Source: Fragaria x ananassa (taxonomy: Eukaryota > Streptophyta > Magnoliopsida > Rosales > Rosaceae). From it: a stretch of 64,000 nucleotides of DNA. The position numbers were made by a program, and so were the translations under genes. Below are positions 1-13,600 of the stretch, one piece after another (the stretch's first letter is position 1; each line of letters starts with the position of its first letter). The DNA is taken from positions 26,762,001 to 26,826,000 of the forward strand of contig CP139762.1 of assembly GCA_034370585.1 (NCBI GenBank), given 5' to 3'. Under the pieces are notes generated by a model, which did no database searches, was not told the DNA's origin, and was given only the letters and a program-made list of their open reading frames with translations.

Positions 1-3000
1 ATGAGAAGGTATAATAATTAGTAGCAAATAACACCAAAACAAAGGTAGAGGTGTTGAACATAAATTTCCTATGACTCCTTACCTCTGGAGGAACAAAAGA
101 AGCTTCTCTTTTTCGCTTGTTTTCTGCTGTTTTTCCAGCTTGTCTCTCCTGCTGCTCTTTCCACTTCTTTTCCGATTTCACTTTGTCACTCAAAAAGTAT
201 TCTCCAGTTGCCAATTGTATGTCAACCTAAAATATTCACATAGCATCGTACAGGCAGATCGTTTACATATATCATTTATCCGTAAGTACTATATAAAGAA
301 AGCTTTCAATGCCAAAACAAACAAACAAAAAAAACAAAATGTTCTTGATATATTTGCATATGCAGACAGACCATATCAATACAACCACACAGTGGGGCCA
401 AACCAACAGCCAAGATCAATATAACTAAACTGCAAGTTTGAGGTGAATTAACTGTGTTCATCCAAAATCATTTTATGAAGGGGATGAGAAAAGGCAGGTG
501 GACAACAATCAAGTGAAAAATAAATATGCAAATTAGGCCCCTATCATTACTGTGACAGGGACTAAAGTCATGTACTGAAAATTATTGTCTTAGAAGTTCC
601 AAGTCAGGGAACACTTCTAAGTTCTAACCAACACTATCACTTCCAGTTCCAGAAGACAGCAAACTATCTTTGTTGAGGTTAAGGAATTTAATTATCAATT
701 TTATACAGAATCTAAGGATGAGCACAGGACATAACATGATGAAATAGACACATCAGCATGCAGAACCCTTGAAAGAAGAGAAAGTATACCAAAAAAAAAA
801 GAGTGAACTTATTACCTTGCTAGGTGGTTGAGGAGGTGGTATGGGTGTATATTCTGGTTTCTTCTTCTTACTCTTCTTAGGTTTGGGTTGATTAACATTT
901 TTCCTGGAGGAAGAGAGTTCAGAAATAAATCAATACACACCTAACACATAAATAACCTTCAAGGACATATACACACTTTGTAACAAATGATAGAGATGTC
1001 ATACTTCTTGAATTTTGGAAGAAATCTGTCCCAGTTCTCCTGCGCTAGAGTTGGATCCTTTTCCAGTTCTTTCCTTACCATGAGAATCTAGTTATCAGGG
1101 GACGAGACAGAAAAAAAATCATCAAGATTGAACCATTCAAAAATCTTCAGGTAAAACCTGTAGTGAAAAGGCACAAAATGGTAGTATAATCACCTTAATA
1201 TGAAATATCGGATGCATTTTATTCTCAATGCAGTCTTCCACAATCCTCCTAACTGTCTTTAATCCTTTAAATGAACCCATTGAAGCAACAGTGTTTCCCT
1301 GTTTATTTACAAGCCAAAGTTTATATGTAAATCCATGATCTACACTTCTTTTCGAGTGGCAGGGAACCAAATAAGGAATGTGCAATATGACGATCAAAAT
1401 GAAAATGAATAGTAGCACTTACTTGTATCAGAATATAACAGCCTGTCAGTATTTCCAGGGCCTGCATCCACAATAATATAGGTAAAAATTAAAGAAACAG
1501 AACAAAGAGTAGATTTACCTAGTAGAATGTTAAACCACATATTGTTTCTTATTTATTTTCATTATCTTTGGGTGAGAGCAGTCAGTAAAAGAGGATAATA
1601 TGATACATATACTATACTGTATGCACCTTTAAAGTGGAGGAATTGGGACCAATAAGACGTTGCCTTCGTTTTATAAATTTTTCCTGCACAGAAGAGATTA
1701 AAAAAGCTGATTAAGTGATAGTTTTTGCATATTGTATAATCCTAAAAGTTCAACAACCACTACTTATCATTGGAGTTAAGTTACTTAAATCCCTCATATT
1801 CCCGATTCACTGAACCTAACTCCTACTATTTAATAACTAAGTAGTTTCATTATAAACTAAAAACGATCTAACCCCTGAAATTGAGCTTTGGGTACACATT
1901 CTTTTTAGTTTTTATCCACCTAGATCCCTCACACTCCTGATTCACTACACCTAAGCAAATCTGAGCTAACACATCTAACAAAACCTCATCAAACCAGAGT
2001 GCTTATACACAAGGGTCTCGTGTAAGAACACAGAATGCTTTGAAACAAGATGAACGGGGATTCCATATCAGTTACCTTAAATGGAAGGACTTTAATATAT
2101 ACACACCTTACTTCTGACCAAGTTGCTAATCTTGATGATGTCACATTGCATTTCATCATTCAGCACTTTTATTGCCTACAGAGAGAAAGTTGATCACTTG
2201 AATTAGACATGAGTACAAATATCTGAAGTCATTAACCAGTCTATGAAACCAAGTGAAGAGAAAACACAGCTCACATAAGAGTTACATTAAAGAGAGATCA
2301 CACATAATATAGCCTCAAAAAAGAACCTTAGTATATCGAAACATAAAAAAGAAATACTACAGCAACTACTTCGAACCACTTGAACAAGACAGGAACAAAT
2401 AAATAAATAAAAAGGTAACAGCAAACAGCCTGACGTTCGTACCTGAGGAGCAGGAACACTTCTGGATAATAGTTTAATAAGATCCCTAGCTTTGACGATA
2501 ATATAGGGGTCTCTAGTCTTTCTGGTCGTAGACACCGTCATCGAACCCTCAACCTAACGGAACCGGTAACACAGCACTTAAATATCTTAAATATCAAAGC
2601 CACTGACCAATCCACAAAAAACTTTCACACAGATTCACGAACTCGACACACTAATGTGACATACCAGATTCAATTCGCAAGAAATGTCGTACTCTTTTAA
2701 AGCAGATTTCACCGCCGGCCACGCGTCTTGCAAATACTTCTCTGCACAACACAATGCAGAGGCTCATAAGTCAGAAAGTACAATGCTAAACCCATACTTC
2801 ATAGTAGTCCAACCAAAATAGTTTAAACTTTTTCTTCTTCTCCAAAATTACTATCTATCAGCAGTAAATTTCATCAACTCTATCAATCATGTACAGTAAA
2901 ATTCCAAACGATAAACAGAACCTAAATAATCGGAAATTTAAGCAGCCAAAGAAAACAAGAGAAGTGAGAGAGAGAGAGAGAGGAGGGACCTCTGTAGCGA

Positions 3001-3176
3001 GGGAATAGGGTAGAGAAAGTGGTGACGTCAAGCATGCCGCCTTGGTTCCAGGAAGGATCGAACTTCTCTATTTTCCAGCGGTCGATGTTCGGGTCATCGT
3101 CCCAGGGCTTGGGCTTGTCGTGCTTGCCCTTCACCTTCGGCTTCCTCTGAACGGCGCCGTTTTCGTCGTTCTCCAT
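1..3176 (-). CDS. KRR1: KRR1 small-subunit processome component (3' end outside window)
   Basis: KRR1 is a nucleolar KH-domain protein of the small-subunit processome, needed for pre-18S rRNA processing and 40S assembly. Ten coding exons read on the minus strand: 3176-2990, 2741-2665, 2553-2443, 2175-2107, 1683-1627, 1461-1423, 1298-1194, 1087-1005, 903-816 and 226-83. All have GT-AG introns and agreeing phases, giving 320 residues. Bases 1-82 are intron and the C-terminus lies left of the window. Family blocks seen are KPWDDDPNIDRWKIEKFDPS near residues 20-40, STTRKTRDPYIIVKARDLIK, the KH core RRQRLIGPNSSTLKALEIL and GNTVASMGSFKGLKTVRRIV, then a lysine-rich tail. The start at 3176 is chosen because the protein then begins MENDENG; a longer in-frame start at 3212 adds 12 unconserved residues. 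No frame break was found, so the gene looks functional. Confidence 0.95.
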
Positions 3177-4035
3177 CTTCGCTGAGCTGCCGGAGTGTCT
3201 ACAGAAAAACAAAGGTGCGGTGGTTCTTAAACCCTAGAGAGAGAGAGAGTGAGGAGCTGGTTACTGTAATTAGTTGGTCTTTGTTGGGCTCGGCCCATTT
3301 ATCAAGTAAGTTAACGACGGTTTGAAGAGGTAAAAGTTATGTTTACCAAAGTGCGGCTGCCCAGTTCGGCCGGATGGCGTCGGACAGAGATCGGGATTCC
3401 GGCGGGGAGAGAGAAGCTCGGGGGAAAAGAAAAATTTGGGCTTTTTCCTTTCTTTTTCCAACTGGTTCCAACCCAAAACTTTAAAACCTAACTCCAAAAT
3501 AAAACACCCAAAAAACATAACACAATGAAATCTTTACCTTTTTACTTATCCTCCAGACGCAAGAGATCTCACTAATGTGAATTTTCTTTTAATAAATTGA
3601 GTAGAAGATTTAGAAAATATGTGTATTTAGTGAATGAGTTGTGTATTTTAAATGAGAGTATTATAAGAAATTTGGGTATATGTATCTAGTAAAATGTTAA
3701 AACAATAAAGTTAATAGGTGATGTATAAGTACGATATATATATCTAGTAATTAGGGATGTGTTAATAAAATTGATCGAAAGAAATGAAAAAACACTCATT
3801 TTCTTTGTCAAAAAGGTATCCCCACAAACGACGCCGTCTCATCCCACACTCGGTAACAATTCGCATACCCCTATTTACGGTAGGATACGGTAATGCGCTC
3901 ATATCTCTTTGAACACATGGTCTTATTTCCCTCTTTTTCGTTTCCCATGAAATCCCAACACTGACTGTGATTCATTTCATTCAGACAAGAACAGGAAATG
4001 ACTGTGTTTCATTTTCATTCAAACAAGAAAGAGAA
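3177..4035. other. Intergenic region between KRR1 and the first ALMT copy
   Basis: This is the divergent spacer holding the KRR1 5' UTR and promoter (a GA repeat lies near 3236-3251) and the upstream region of the truncated ALMT copy. From about 3825 it resembles the promoter of the second ALMT copy near 5930: both have ACGACGCCGTCTC and a stretch reading ATTTACGGTA. No further gene is supported. Confidence 0.6.
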
Positions 4036-4642
4036 ATGGCGGCCAAAATAGGGTCTTTCCGGCACAGCTTCGCCGAGAGGAGCAAGGAGAGGCTTCTCTC
4101 CCGTAAAGGGTACTCGGATTTAGGCATCAACAGCTCCCAATGCGGCGAGGAGGAGAATGTCAAATGTGGCTGGTTTGGTAGAATGTCCGATGGTTTCGTC
4201 AACTTTTGCAACAACGTTCCACAAGTTTCAGTTAAATTATATAAAATGGGCCGCTCCGATCCTCGGAAAGCTTACTTCGCCGGCAAGATGGGGCTGTCGC
4301 TGGCGATTGTTTCGCTGCTCATATTTTTCAAGGAGCCTCTCAAAGGTGCTAGCCAATATTCCATCTGGGCGATTCTTACTGTAGTCCTCGTTTTCGAATT
4401 CAGTATAGGTAATCTTATTACTCTACTGATCATCATCTCATCTCATTTCTAGTTTAATCATGTGATTCAGGAGTGATGGTTTTGTTGTCGTTTTGATGGA
4501 AAAGGTGCGACGTTGAGCAAAGGGCTTAATCGTGCAATGGGGACGATATCTGCTGGAGGGCTAGCTCTAGGCATAGCAGAGTTGGCTATAATGGCCGGGA
4601 GATGGAAGGAGGTTGTGATTGTAGGAAATATTTTCATAGCAG
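4036..4642 (+). pseudogene. Truncated ALMT9-like gene, exons 1-2 only
   Basis: This is a 5' fragment of an aluminum-activated malate transporter gene. Exon 1 (4036-4408) starts MAAKIGSFRHSFAERSKERL and exon 2 (4505-4642) encodes the next membrane segment. Both splice donors and the acceptor are intact. Protein and DNA are very close to the first two exons of the complete copy at 6060. After the exon 2 donor at 4643 the similarity stops, and exons 3-6 with the conserved WEP motif are missing. Read-through of intron 1 would give a stop at 4452. The copy lacks most of the channel and cannot make a normal protein. It may still be transcribed, because about 200 bp of shared promoter were duplicated with it. 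It is probably a recent incomplete tandem duplication. Confidence 0.85.
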
Positions 4643-6059
4643 GTAGAGTTTGCATGTCATTATCATTCATAGTCTAGTCATTATCATTCATAGGTAGCCT
4701 CGTCTTCATTCACTAGTCGTCGCCTCTCCTAGCGACCACAACACATTGAAACAAATATGACCAATAGATGCCGAGCTCACCTCACCATTGAAACTATGGA
4801 ACTCTGAGCACCTAGCCAAGCCTCCAACGACGAAACCAAGCAAGCAACCGATTGATTGGGTTTCGGTATGCACAACTCTAAAAGGTTGGGGTTGTTTTCA
4901 CGTAAAATTTTAATTTGTCAATCTTCTGAAGTCTAAAATACACAATATATATATGGGCAAATCTCTCTAAAGAAAAGATTATTTATGAATTAAATATAAC
5001 TACAAAGTAAGACAGGAAAGTCTTTTTTTGGTTCAACGCTCTAACATGAAAGAAATGAAAGTATAAGGTTTGTTTTGCAATTTAATTTAAACAATACATC
5101 CATACTAATATCACACATCACAAAGAGTGTCCCTTTCATCTTAAGTGAATAATCCATTACAAGTAATGACAGCTCATTAGCTCATCTCTATGTAAGAAAA
5201 ACCAATCGCTAAACAAATTATTGAAATTACAAATGAAAAAAAGACATATGCACATTTCTTAAAACATTTTAACACAAGTTTTAATATATTGGCGATGTGT
5301 GTATATCAAGTATATCAAGAAAAAGAAAAAGAAAAAGAAAAAGAGAGAGGAATTATGACAGCTATTGCAGTTGATGTAGTCATGGTTTCCAAGGATGCCC
5401 TATCTCCTTTTTCCATCTAGCCTTTACAAGTTCTCACAAAATTTCCATGATCCATCCATGGAAAGCAGATGACCTGTTCTATTTTCTTTCAATTTTATTG
5501 AATTCATGAAAAAACAAGATCATGCTAAGGTTTAAATTAGATAAAATTACAGAGTTTTTGACATGAATTGTCTTGTGAGTACCATGCAACACAAAAAAGA
5601 AAAAAGAATAGATTCTAGTTGGTCCTCCACAGTCCACATGATAAAACCGCCGCGAGTGGCAGCTTGCTTCTCTAAATTCACTTTTTTGGTCTGGTCCGAA
5701 AATTATTGTATAATTCCCCAATTGTCCCCTACCGAATCGCATCGCACCACGTGGAAATTAGTGAATCTGATACTCATAAACTCCAACATGATTTTGCTAC
5801 TTCTGGAATCTGAAATATATAGTCTAACATGATTCGTCCACCTGCAAATCTCCGTCTCTAGTCATGGTGCTCCCCTCACGTCTTTAACCAGATGATAAGC
5901 AACCACCACCACTTTCAACTCCCATCCAAAACGACGCCGTCTCGTGCCACGCTCAATAACGATCGTATCTTCCTATTTACGGTAATGCGCTACTTCCCCT
6001 CTTTTTCGCTTTCCTATGTCTTAACACTCACTGTGAGCCATTTCAAACCAGGAGAAGAA
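4643..6059. other. Intergenic region between ALMT copies
   Basis: No gene is supported. It contains AT-rich sequence, a (GAAAAA)-like run near 5319-5349 and, from about 5930, the duplicated ALMT promoter. A TATATA stretch at 4948-4954 has no gene next to it. Confidence 0.5.
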
Positions 6060-8855
6060 ATGGCGGCCAAAATCGGGTCGTTCCGGCACAGCTTCGCCGA
6101 GAGAAGCAAGAAGAGGCTGCTGTCGCGAAAAGGGTACTCCGATTTCGGCCTCAACAGCTCAGAATGCGGCGAGGATCGCGTGAAATGCGGCTGGTTTGGG
6201 AGGATGTCCGATGAGTTCGTCAACTTCTGCAACAGCGTTCAGGAGGTTTCGGTTAAGCTCTATCAAATGGGCCGCTCCGATCCTCGGAAAGCTTACTTCG
6301 CCGCCAAGATGGGGCTGTCTCTGGCGATTGTTTCGCTGCTCATATTTTTCAAGGAGCCTCTTAAAGATGCTAGCCAGTATTCCATCTGGGCGATTCTCAC
6401 TGTAGTCGTCGTTTTCGAGTTCAGCATAGGTAATCTTATTGCTCTATTGATCTCATCTCATTTCTGGTTTTTGTGATTGACTAGTCATGGTTTTGTTGTC
6501 GTTTTGATGGGAAAGGTGCGACGTTGAACAAAGGGTTTAACCGTGCTCTGGGGACGTTATCGGCCGGAGGGATAGCTCTCGGGATAGCTGAGTTGGCTGT
6601 AAGGGCTGGAAGTTGGCGGGAGGTTGTGATTGTAGCCAATATTTTCATTGCAGGTTAGAGTTTGGATAATTTGATATATAGAAGTGGCTGGTTTTGGAGT
6701 TGATCTGTTTTGAATTGACTGTTTGGGATATGTGATGTTAGGTTTTCTTGCTAGCTATATCAAGCTTTATCCGCCGATGAAGAGTTATGAATATGGATTT
6801 CGGGTGTTCTTGTTGACATACTGTATAGTTTTGGTATCCGGGAGTAATTCATTTATCGGAACAGCAATTTATCGATTGCTACTCATTGGAGTGGGTGCTG
6901 CTATCTGTTTAGTTATAAACATATGTATATTACCCATCTGGGCAGGGGAGGATCTCCACAAGCTGGTGGTGAAAAATTTCAAGGGTGTGGCTACTTCTTT
7001 AGAAGGTAGGACCGGTTTTCGCTGATTAGATGTGTTATAATCTACTCAAAACCAGTAACATGATTGGTTTCATCGTTTTGTTTTGTTATAGGTGTTGTTA
7101 ATGGATATCTGCAATGTGTTGAGTATGAGAGAATTCCTTCGAAAATTCTCACATACCAAGCTTCTGATGAACCATTGTATAGTGGATATAGAACCACTAT
7201 ACAATCTTCAACCCAAGAGGAAACCCTGGTCTGTTAACACATCCCATTTGTTTTTCTAGTCAGTCGAAATTGAACGGAATATGGTAGGAGCTGTAATTTA
7301 ACTTACTAATTGGTGCTTCCTTATGCAGTTAGACTTTGCACTATGGGAGCCACCGCATGGCCCCTATAATTCATTCAATTATCCTTGGAGAAATTATGTC
7401 AGAGTTGGTGGTTCTCTGAGGCACTGTGCTTTCATGGTCATGGCAATGCATGGATGCATTCTGTCAGAAATACAGGTACATATAATATCTCTTTCCTTTC
7501 TTGCTGTCGCTATGCAGAAAGTATGTAATAGAAGAAGCGAAAGGTTATATAAGTAGAAGCATTTTTCTTACCCTTTTTCTTTTCCTGTTATCCTTCCTCC
7601 TGAGTATTAGTTCTGAATGTCTATAGACCTATGGAGCTGGATCATGAAGTAAAATGACTTTGAAATTCTTTCATACCCCAAAGCAGCATTTTTGTTTTTT
7701 AAAGAAAAATGAGATTCCAAGTATTGTCTCCTTAAATATTGGTTTTACTTGAAACTTATCTTTGGTTTTGCTCAATTGTTAGTTTCTTCATAGAATTTTA
7801 GACATACTTGCAATTTCCTTTACGTAAGTATCAACTGTGTAAATGCGTAAAGATTGTTGCCGAAAAATTTGTCATGCCAATTAGCCACACATAATTATTT
7901 TTAATTATTTCGTTTTTAAAGATGTATATTTAACACACTGTTGATCTCATGCCAATACCACTACTTTTGAAGAATAGCCGTGAAAGTTTTTTGCTATGGA
8001 TTTTACGTTCATAAAGTTGACTAAGTAAACCAGAATCCTATGTTTTTGTGTGTGTTACCAACTAGTTTATTAGTAACGTGTGTGCGTTCAATATCTTGAG
8101 ACTCCTATACCGTGCGCTTTCCATTTTCATGCTTAGATTTTGCGGATGTGTTTCTGTAGGCACCACCAGAGAAGAGACAGGTTTTTGCAAATGAGCTCCT
8201 GAGGGTTGGTACTGAAGGTGCTAAAGTATTACGTGAGCTAGGAAGCAAAGTAGAAAGGATGGAAAAGTTAAGTCCGAAAGACATACTTTTTGAAGTGCAT
8301 GAAGCAGCAGAAGAATTGCAAAATATGATAGACCAGAAATCGTACCTTCTTGTCAATTATGAAGGCTGGGGACCCAAAATACTAGGGCGCAAATTTGAAG
8401 ATCCTGACAATTTTGTTGATAAAGAGCAGGATAATAAGAACAACGTGATTGAGTCCCTTAGTGAATCTTGTGATGGTCAAAATGTTGGAACTGGTGGTGG
8501 TGGTGGCGGCGATCCTTCAATGTCACAATGGATATCTACAGATAGTGTGTTAAAGAAATCATTAACAGCGTGGCCCTCACGCCTTACATCTTTTACTGGA
8601 AATCTTATGCAACCTCAACCTGAACTAGAAGAATCAAAAGTATATGAAAGCGCCAGCTCCTTATCCTTAGCAACATTTACATCTCTTCTGATTGAGTTTG
8701 TGGCAAGGCTTCAAAATTTAGTGGATGAATTTGTAGAGCTTAGCGAGAAAGCAAACTTTAAGGATCCTATGGACTCATCGGACACCAAAGAGGTAGGCGG
8801 GTTCTGGACCAGAATATATCGGCGCTTCCGGTCCAAACCTGAAGAGTTAGCTTGA
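6060..8855 (+). CDS. ALMT9: ALMT9-like aluminum-activated malate transporter
   Basis: ALMT9-clade proteins are anion channels of the vacuolar membrane that carry malate and chloride; in apple the Ma1 member controls fruit acidity (family knowledge). Six exons read cleanly: 6060-6429, 6516-6653, 6742-7005, 7092-7228, 7329-7475 and 8160-8855, giving 583 residues. The N-terminal half holds the hydrophobic membrane segments, for example LSLAIVSLLIFF and YSIWAILTVVVVFEFSI. The family WEP motif is at residues 309-311 (WEPPHGP), followed by YPWRNYVRVGG. The long C-terminal half is hydrophilic, with a glycine run near GTGGGGGG. The start at 6060 is the one that gives the family N-terminus MAAKIGSFRHS; an earlier in-frame ATG at 5892 lies in likely promoter. 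The last intron (7476-8159) is the longest. No damage was seen, so this is the working copy of the pair. Assignment to the ALMT9/Ma1 clade rests on remembered similarity. Confidence 0.92.
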
Positions 8856-9860
8856 TATTATAATTTTGATTGGATGTGCTCTTTGATTCTTTTAACAGGA
8901 CATCCCTTTACGATTGTATGAATATATGTTGTAGAAAGTCAGTGTGACTTTGTTCTGAACCCTATATTGTATACCATTTTGAGTTAAACTAGCTGGGAAA
9001 ATCCCCATTTGAAGTAGAAATGCCCTGGCTGCCTTTATCTTTCAGTCTTCCAAAAAAGTGTAAACTACAGAGATAGCTGAACAATGTATGTATGCTTTGT
9101 TGAATTTCTCTAAAATCAAATGTTACATTCCAATTAAATTTAAATAAAATTAAGACTATAATTAAATAACCACGCAATTAAACTCCTTAATATCTCTCAA
9201 ATCTCTAACGTTACTGCATAACATTTTTATATGTAATAAGGATGTGAATTTGGAGTACTTGGTATTTGTTGGACTTATTTTTCAATACTATGTTTTCAAA
9301 ATTAATAAGAAAATCAGAAGAGCTAGTACGTAGCATTATTGTGTAATTGGACTTGAACCTCAAATCAAATGACATCGGCCTTCCCAGCAGATAAATCATA
9401 AATGAAAATATGATGGTTCTTGATTAGTAGATAAATAGTAAATAAAAATACTAAAACCATAAATAAATATATGAGGTCATGGGGGTCAGATCACGCGTGA
9501 GTTGATAAGTAAAGAAAAAGGAAACAATAAGTGTCACAAAGGTAACGTCATTTTTCTTATGTTTCAAGTATTCAAAGAAAATGTCAAACTTTGCATAAGT
9601 CCCACTTGTCATGTGATGTATGACATGTTTATTTACGTAGAATAGTGCAAAGAGAAGTGGATGAGGTTGAGACTTCGCACGGGTAATGTTTTTTTATCCA
9701 ACCTCTTTTCTTATAATTTTTTTTATCAACCTAAAATGAAAGGGGAAGAAGAAGAAATCGATCCGTACTGGGCTGGGCTCGGATGGTCCGACCCGAGTAG
9801 GAGCCTGCTACTCTTTTCTATGCAAAACGGGCCTAAAAAGCTCACAGAACAATAAACACC
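8856..9860. other. Intergenic region, ALMT to PP2A-A
   Basis: ALMT 3' UTR and AT-rich spacer, with no supported gene. A pyrimidine-rich stretch just downstream (9866-9943, mostly CT repeats) probably belongs to the 5' UTR of the PP2A gene. Confidence 0.5.
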
Positions 9861-9899
9861 ATCATCTCTCTCTCTCACTCTTTCTCTCTAACAGATTGT

Positions 9900-9932
<33 letters not shown>

Positions 9933-10633
9933 TTCCTCTCTCAGCAAATCATCGAATCAGAGGCAGCCGGCGGTAGGCATTGAGATCGGTACGTCCATTT
10001 CGGCTTCTAAGTTTCATCGATTTCCTATTCCAAAATGCATAGCTTCGTTTCTTCTTCACAATTTTTGCTTCATGTAGCTCTGCTTGATCTTCAGCCTCTT
10101 CTAGATTGCTCTGCAAAAAAAAAAAAAAAACCTAAGAGGAAGGTAAGCAAAGAACGATACTAGATTCTATGTTTCGTGTTCTTCGTTTCCTGGAAATTAG
10201 GAAAAATCGCTGAATTCTGCCGGAGAAAATGAGCTAGGTCGATTAGAAAATTAATTTGGATTTTTTTGGTGATTTAGTTATTGATTTGTGAAGTGTAGTG
10301 GCTAAGCGGAGAGTTAGAGTTAGCGTTATTGGAATCAAAGAATTTTATCTCTCGTTTTTGTGTTGTTTTCGGCGTTTTTTGTTTGTGTGATTTGAATCCT
10401 AGGGTTTGAATTTAGTCTGATCTGCTGGCTTTATGAATTACGCTCTGTTTAATAGCTTGGAAGTCATAGGAAGCGAAATCCGAAATGAAATGATAGGGAT
10501 TGTGTTAATTTTCGTAGATTCTACATTGTCATTTGCTTAATTATTAGAATGTTACAAGTCAAAAAGATAGTGCTCATGATAAATTGTTATTTTTTTTTTC
10601 ATGGTTGAAGGTTGTAGAAAAGGTTGAATTACA
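9861..10633 (+). promoter_or_regulatory. 5' leader region of PP2A-A with CT repeat and probable leader intron
   Basis: The region opens with a (CT)n microsatellite (about 9866-9943). A GT donor-like site follows at 9989 (ATCG|GTACGT), and there are polypyrimidine and poly-A stretches before the ATG at 10634. Leader introns are common in plant PP2A-A genes, so a 5' UTR intron from about 9989 to about 10,610 is likely. Its acceptor cannot be fixed by eye. Confidence 0.4.
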
Positions 10634-13600
10634 ATGTCTGTGGTTGATGAACCGCTATACCCGATAGCCGTCCTCATAGACGAGCTGAAAAATGACGACA
10701 TCCAGTTACGGTTGAACTCCATCCGCAGGCTATCAACAATTGCCCGCGCTCTTGGGGAAGATCGGACACGGAAGGAGTTGATCCCGTTTCTGAGCGAAAA
10801 CAATGATGATGATGATGAGGTGCTTCTTGCAATGGCAGAGGAGTTGGGGGTCTTCATTCCATATGTTGGGGGTGTGGAACATGCACATGTTTTGCTCCCA
10901 CCGTTGGAAACACTTTGCACTGTTGAGGAAACCTGTGTGAGGGACAAAGCTGTGGAGTCATTATGTAGGATTGGGTCTCAGATGAGGGAGGGTGACTTAG
11001 TCAACTGGTTTATTCCTCTTGTGAAGGTTAGCTCTTCATTTTTATTTCTTTGTGCAGCATTGTTTAAATATATTCTAGCAATATGAGTGGCACATTTAGT
11101 TCAGGCTTTGCTGATAACTGTTCCTCGCTTATATGTGCACATATACATTGATTCTCGCTTATAATCCTTAAAACAAGAGGGGGATGCAGGAGTAGTGTGG
11201 GAGGGTGACTTAGGATAGACAGTCAGTAGATTTAGGTAATCTCATGAGCGTTCGTGGGTAGAATATTCTTTTCCAGCTTATAGTAAAGTTGCACCTGTGA
11301 TGTTTGCATGACAATATGAACATATACGTGTATTCTGCATCATATTTTCTAATGATGTTACATTCACTAATTTCCTAATACATGCATTGCTGTAATTTCT
11401 TCTCCTCAGAGGTTGGCGGCTGGTGAGTGGTTTACAGCCCGAGTCTCTGCATGTGGCCTTTTTCATATTGCCTACCCAAGCGCATCAGAGACATTAAAGA
11501 CAGAGCTTCGGTCGATATACAGTCAGTTGTGTCAAGATGACATGCCAATGGTTAGGAGGTCTGCTGCAACGAATCTGGGAAAATTTGCAGCAACTGTTGA
11601 ACCAGCTCATCTGAAGACTGATATCATGTCTATATTTGAGGATCTCACACAAGATGGTATTAAAAATGTTCACCTTCAGTAAAATAGATGGCCACGCTTC
11701 TGTAGTGCAATTCTTGCAATAAGTTTGACTGTTTTCTCTTTACATTGATCTGTTAAATATTACAATTCTGTTAAGAATTATTGAATCTTATATCCCCCTT
11801 TAGGCCTATGTGTTGCATGCCTGCAAGATTAGGGTACAGTGAAACACCCTTAAAAAGTAATCAAAGAAGCATTGTTGAGGGTAGTCCTTGCCTTTGGCTT
11901 AGTCGTGGTGTGTTGTTGAATCATGTGTTGCATGGCTGTAAGATTAGTGCTTTGGATAACTCCCTTCAAAGTAATCACATTAGCATTGGTGAAGATAATC
12001 CATGACATTGGCTTAGTTTTGGTCTCTCTTTGTTGGTGATTAATTAGTGGGTTATTAGGGACGATTAAATATGAAGAAAGTGGAGACATTACATCTAAGA
12101 GACTAATATAGCAATATAGCATGTTAAGTGGCCAAGGTAAAGGTGCTGCGAAGGAGTAGCTGTCAATGCCTGATAGCTTAGCATCTTATATTTTCCCTCA
12201 TGTAAGCTTCCAAACACATCCTAACTGGCCTGGTAGACTGTTGCACTATTTAGTTTCTTCAACATATTTTTCATTTGATTGCATGCATAAGTCATACTGA
12301 AGTTGCGACATATTTTATTGGATCTGTAGTAAATGTAAGGGATGGATTCCAGATGAGGAGTTGATTGAATGTTTATAACAGCCTTTCTTTCTTGCATCGT
12401 CAGTTTCATAATTATGTTGTTTATTTATTATCTGTTTCTGAATAAAAATATAATTTGTCAGTTTTTATAATTTTATATCAGATCAAGATTCTGTTCGTTT
12501 ATTGGCTGTTGAGGGTTGTGCTGCTCTTGGCAAGTTATTGGAGCCCCAAGATTGTGTTCAGCATATCCTCCCGGTTATCGTCAACTTCTCTCAGGTAGAG
12601 CTAATTTTTTAATCTACATTTGGTTTCTTGATGTTTGTGCTGGTTCATTTCAACCTCTGTGACTTCATAGATGAAGCTTGGTTCTCCAGGTTATAGTTGT
12701 ACTGTGTACTGCCAGATAACAGCTGCATTGATAATTACAATAATAAGGCACCGTGGAGTAACTAGTAGTTTTCTGTATCAGTGATATCATTAAATTTTTT
12801 TTACCTGCTTCTTAATTATGTTTGCTTTGTTTCTGAAAGGACAAGTCTTGGCGTGTGCGATATATGGTCGCAAATCAACTATATGAGCTTTGTGAAGCTG
12901 TGGGGCCTGACCCTACAAGGTATTTCCATCATACTGTATGAACTGGGCTGTTGTTCCAAGAATTTTATTATATTTGATAATCGATATATGGACTTAATGT
13001 TGAATACCACTAGTGTATGGATTTCTGTAAATTAAACAATAGACAGTTAATTTCTGTTCAGCTAAGCCATGTTTCTATCTGTTGCCATGTAGTGATAGCT
13101 TTCGGCTGTTTTCTTTGTTTGACATATTTTGGTTTGTGGTGGTTGTATTTATAGGACGGACTTGGTTCCAGCATATGTGCGATTGCTTCGAGATAATGAG
13201 GCTGAAGTACGTATAGCAGCTGCTGGAAAAGTTACCAAGTTTTGTAGGATTTTAAATCCCGAACTTGCAATTCAGCATATTCTTCCCTGTGTGAAGGTGC
13301 ATATGCTTTAAATAAATTTTTTTGCCTTTTTAAAGTGATGTCAGCTATCAACTTCACTATATACTCTCTTTTCTATTAACTCTATTAATACTCCATATCC
13401 ACATTTTACAGGAACTGTCATCAGATTCTTCCCAACATGTCCGATCTGCTCTGGCTTCAGTTATCATGGGGATGGCTCTTGTATTAGGAAAGGTGAGAAT
13501 GCCGTATAGTGGTCAGTGTAGTTATTGTTATCTAGGAAAAGTTTAGCGTTGGTCGTCACGTGCAATTATGGGGATCTTTTTGTTGTTTTTTTTAGGGGGG

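Noticed and set aside
3270..3518. 82-codon minus-strand reading upstream of KRR1
   Set aside because: It sits in the KRR1 upstream region, has no motif and no start context, and is likely chance.
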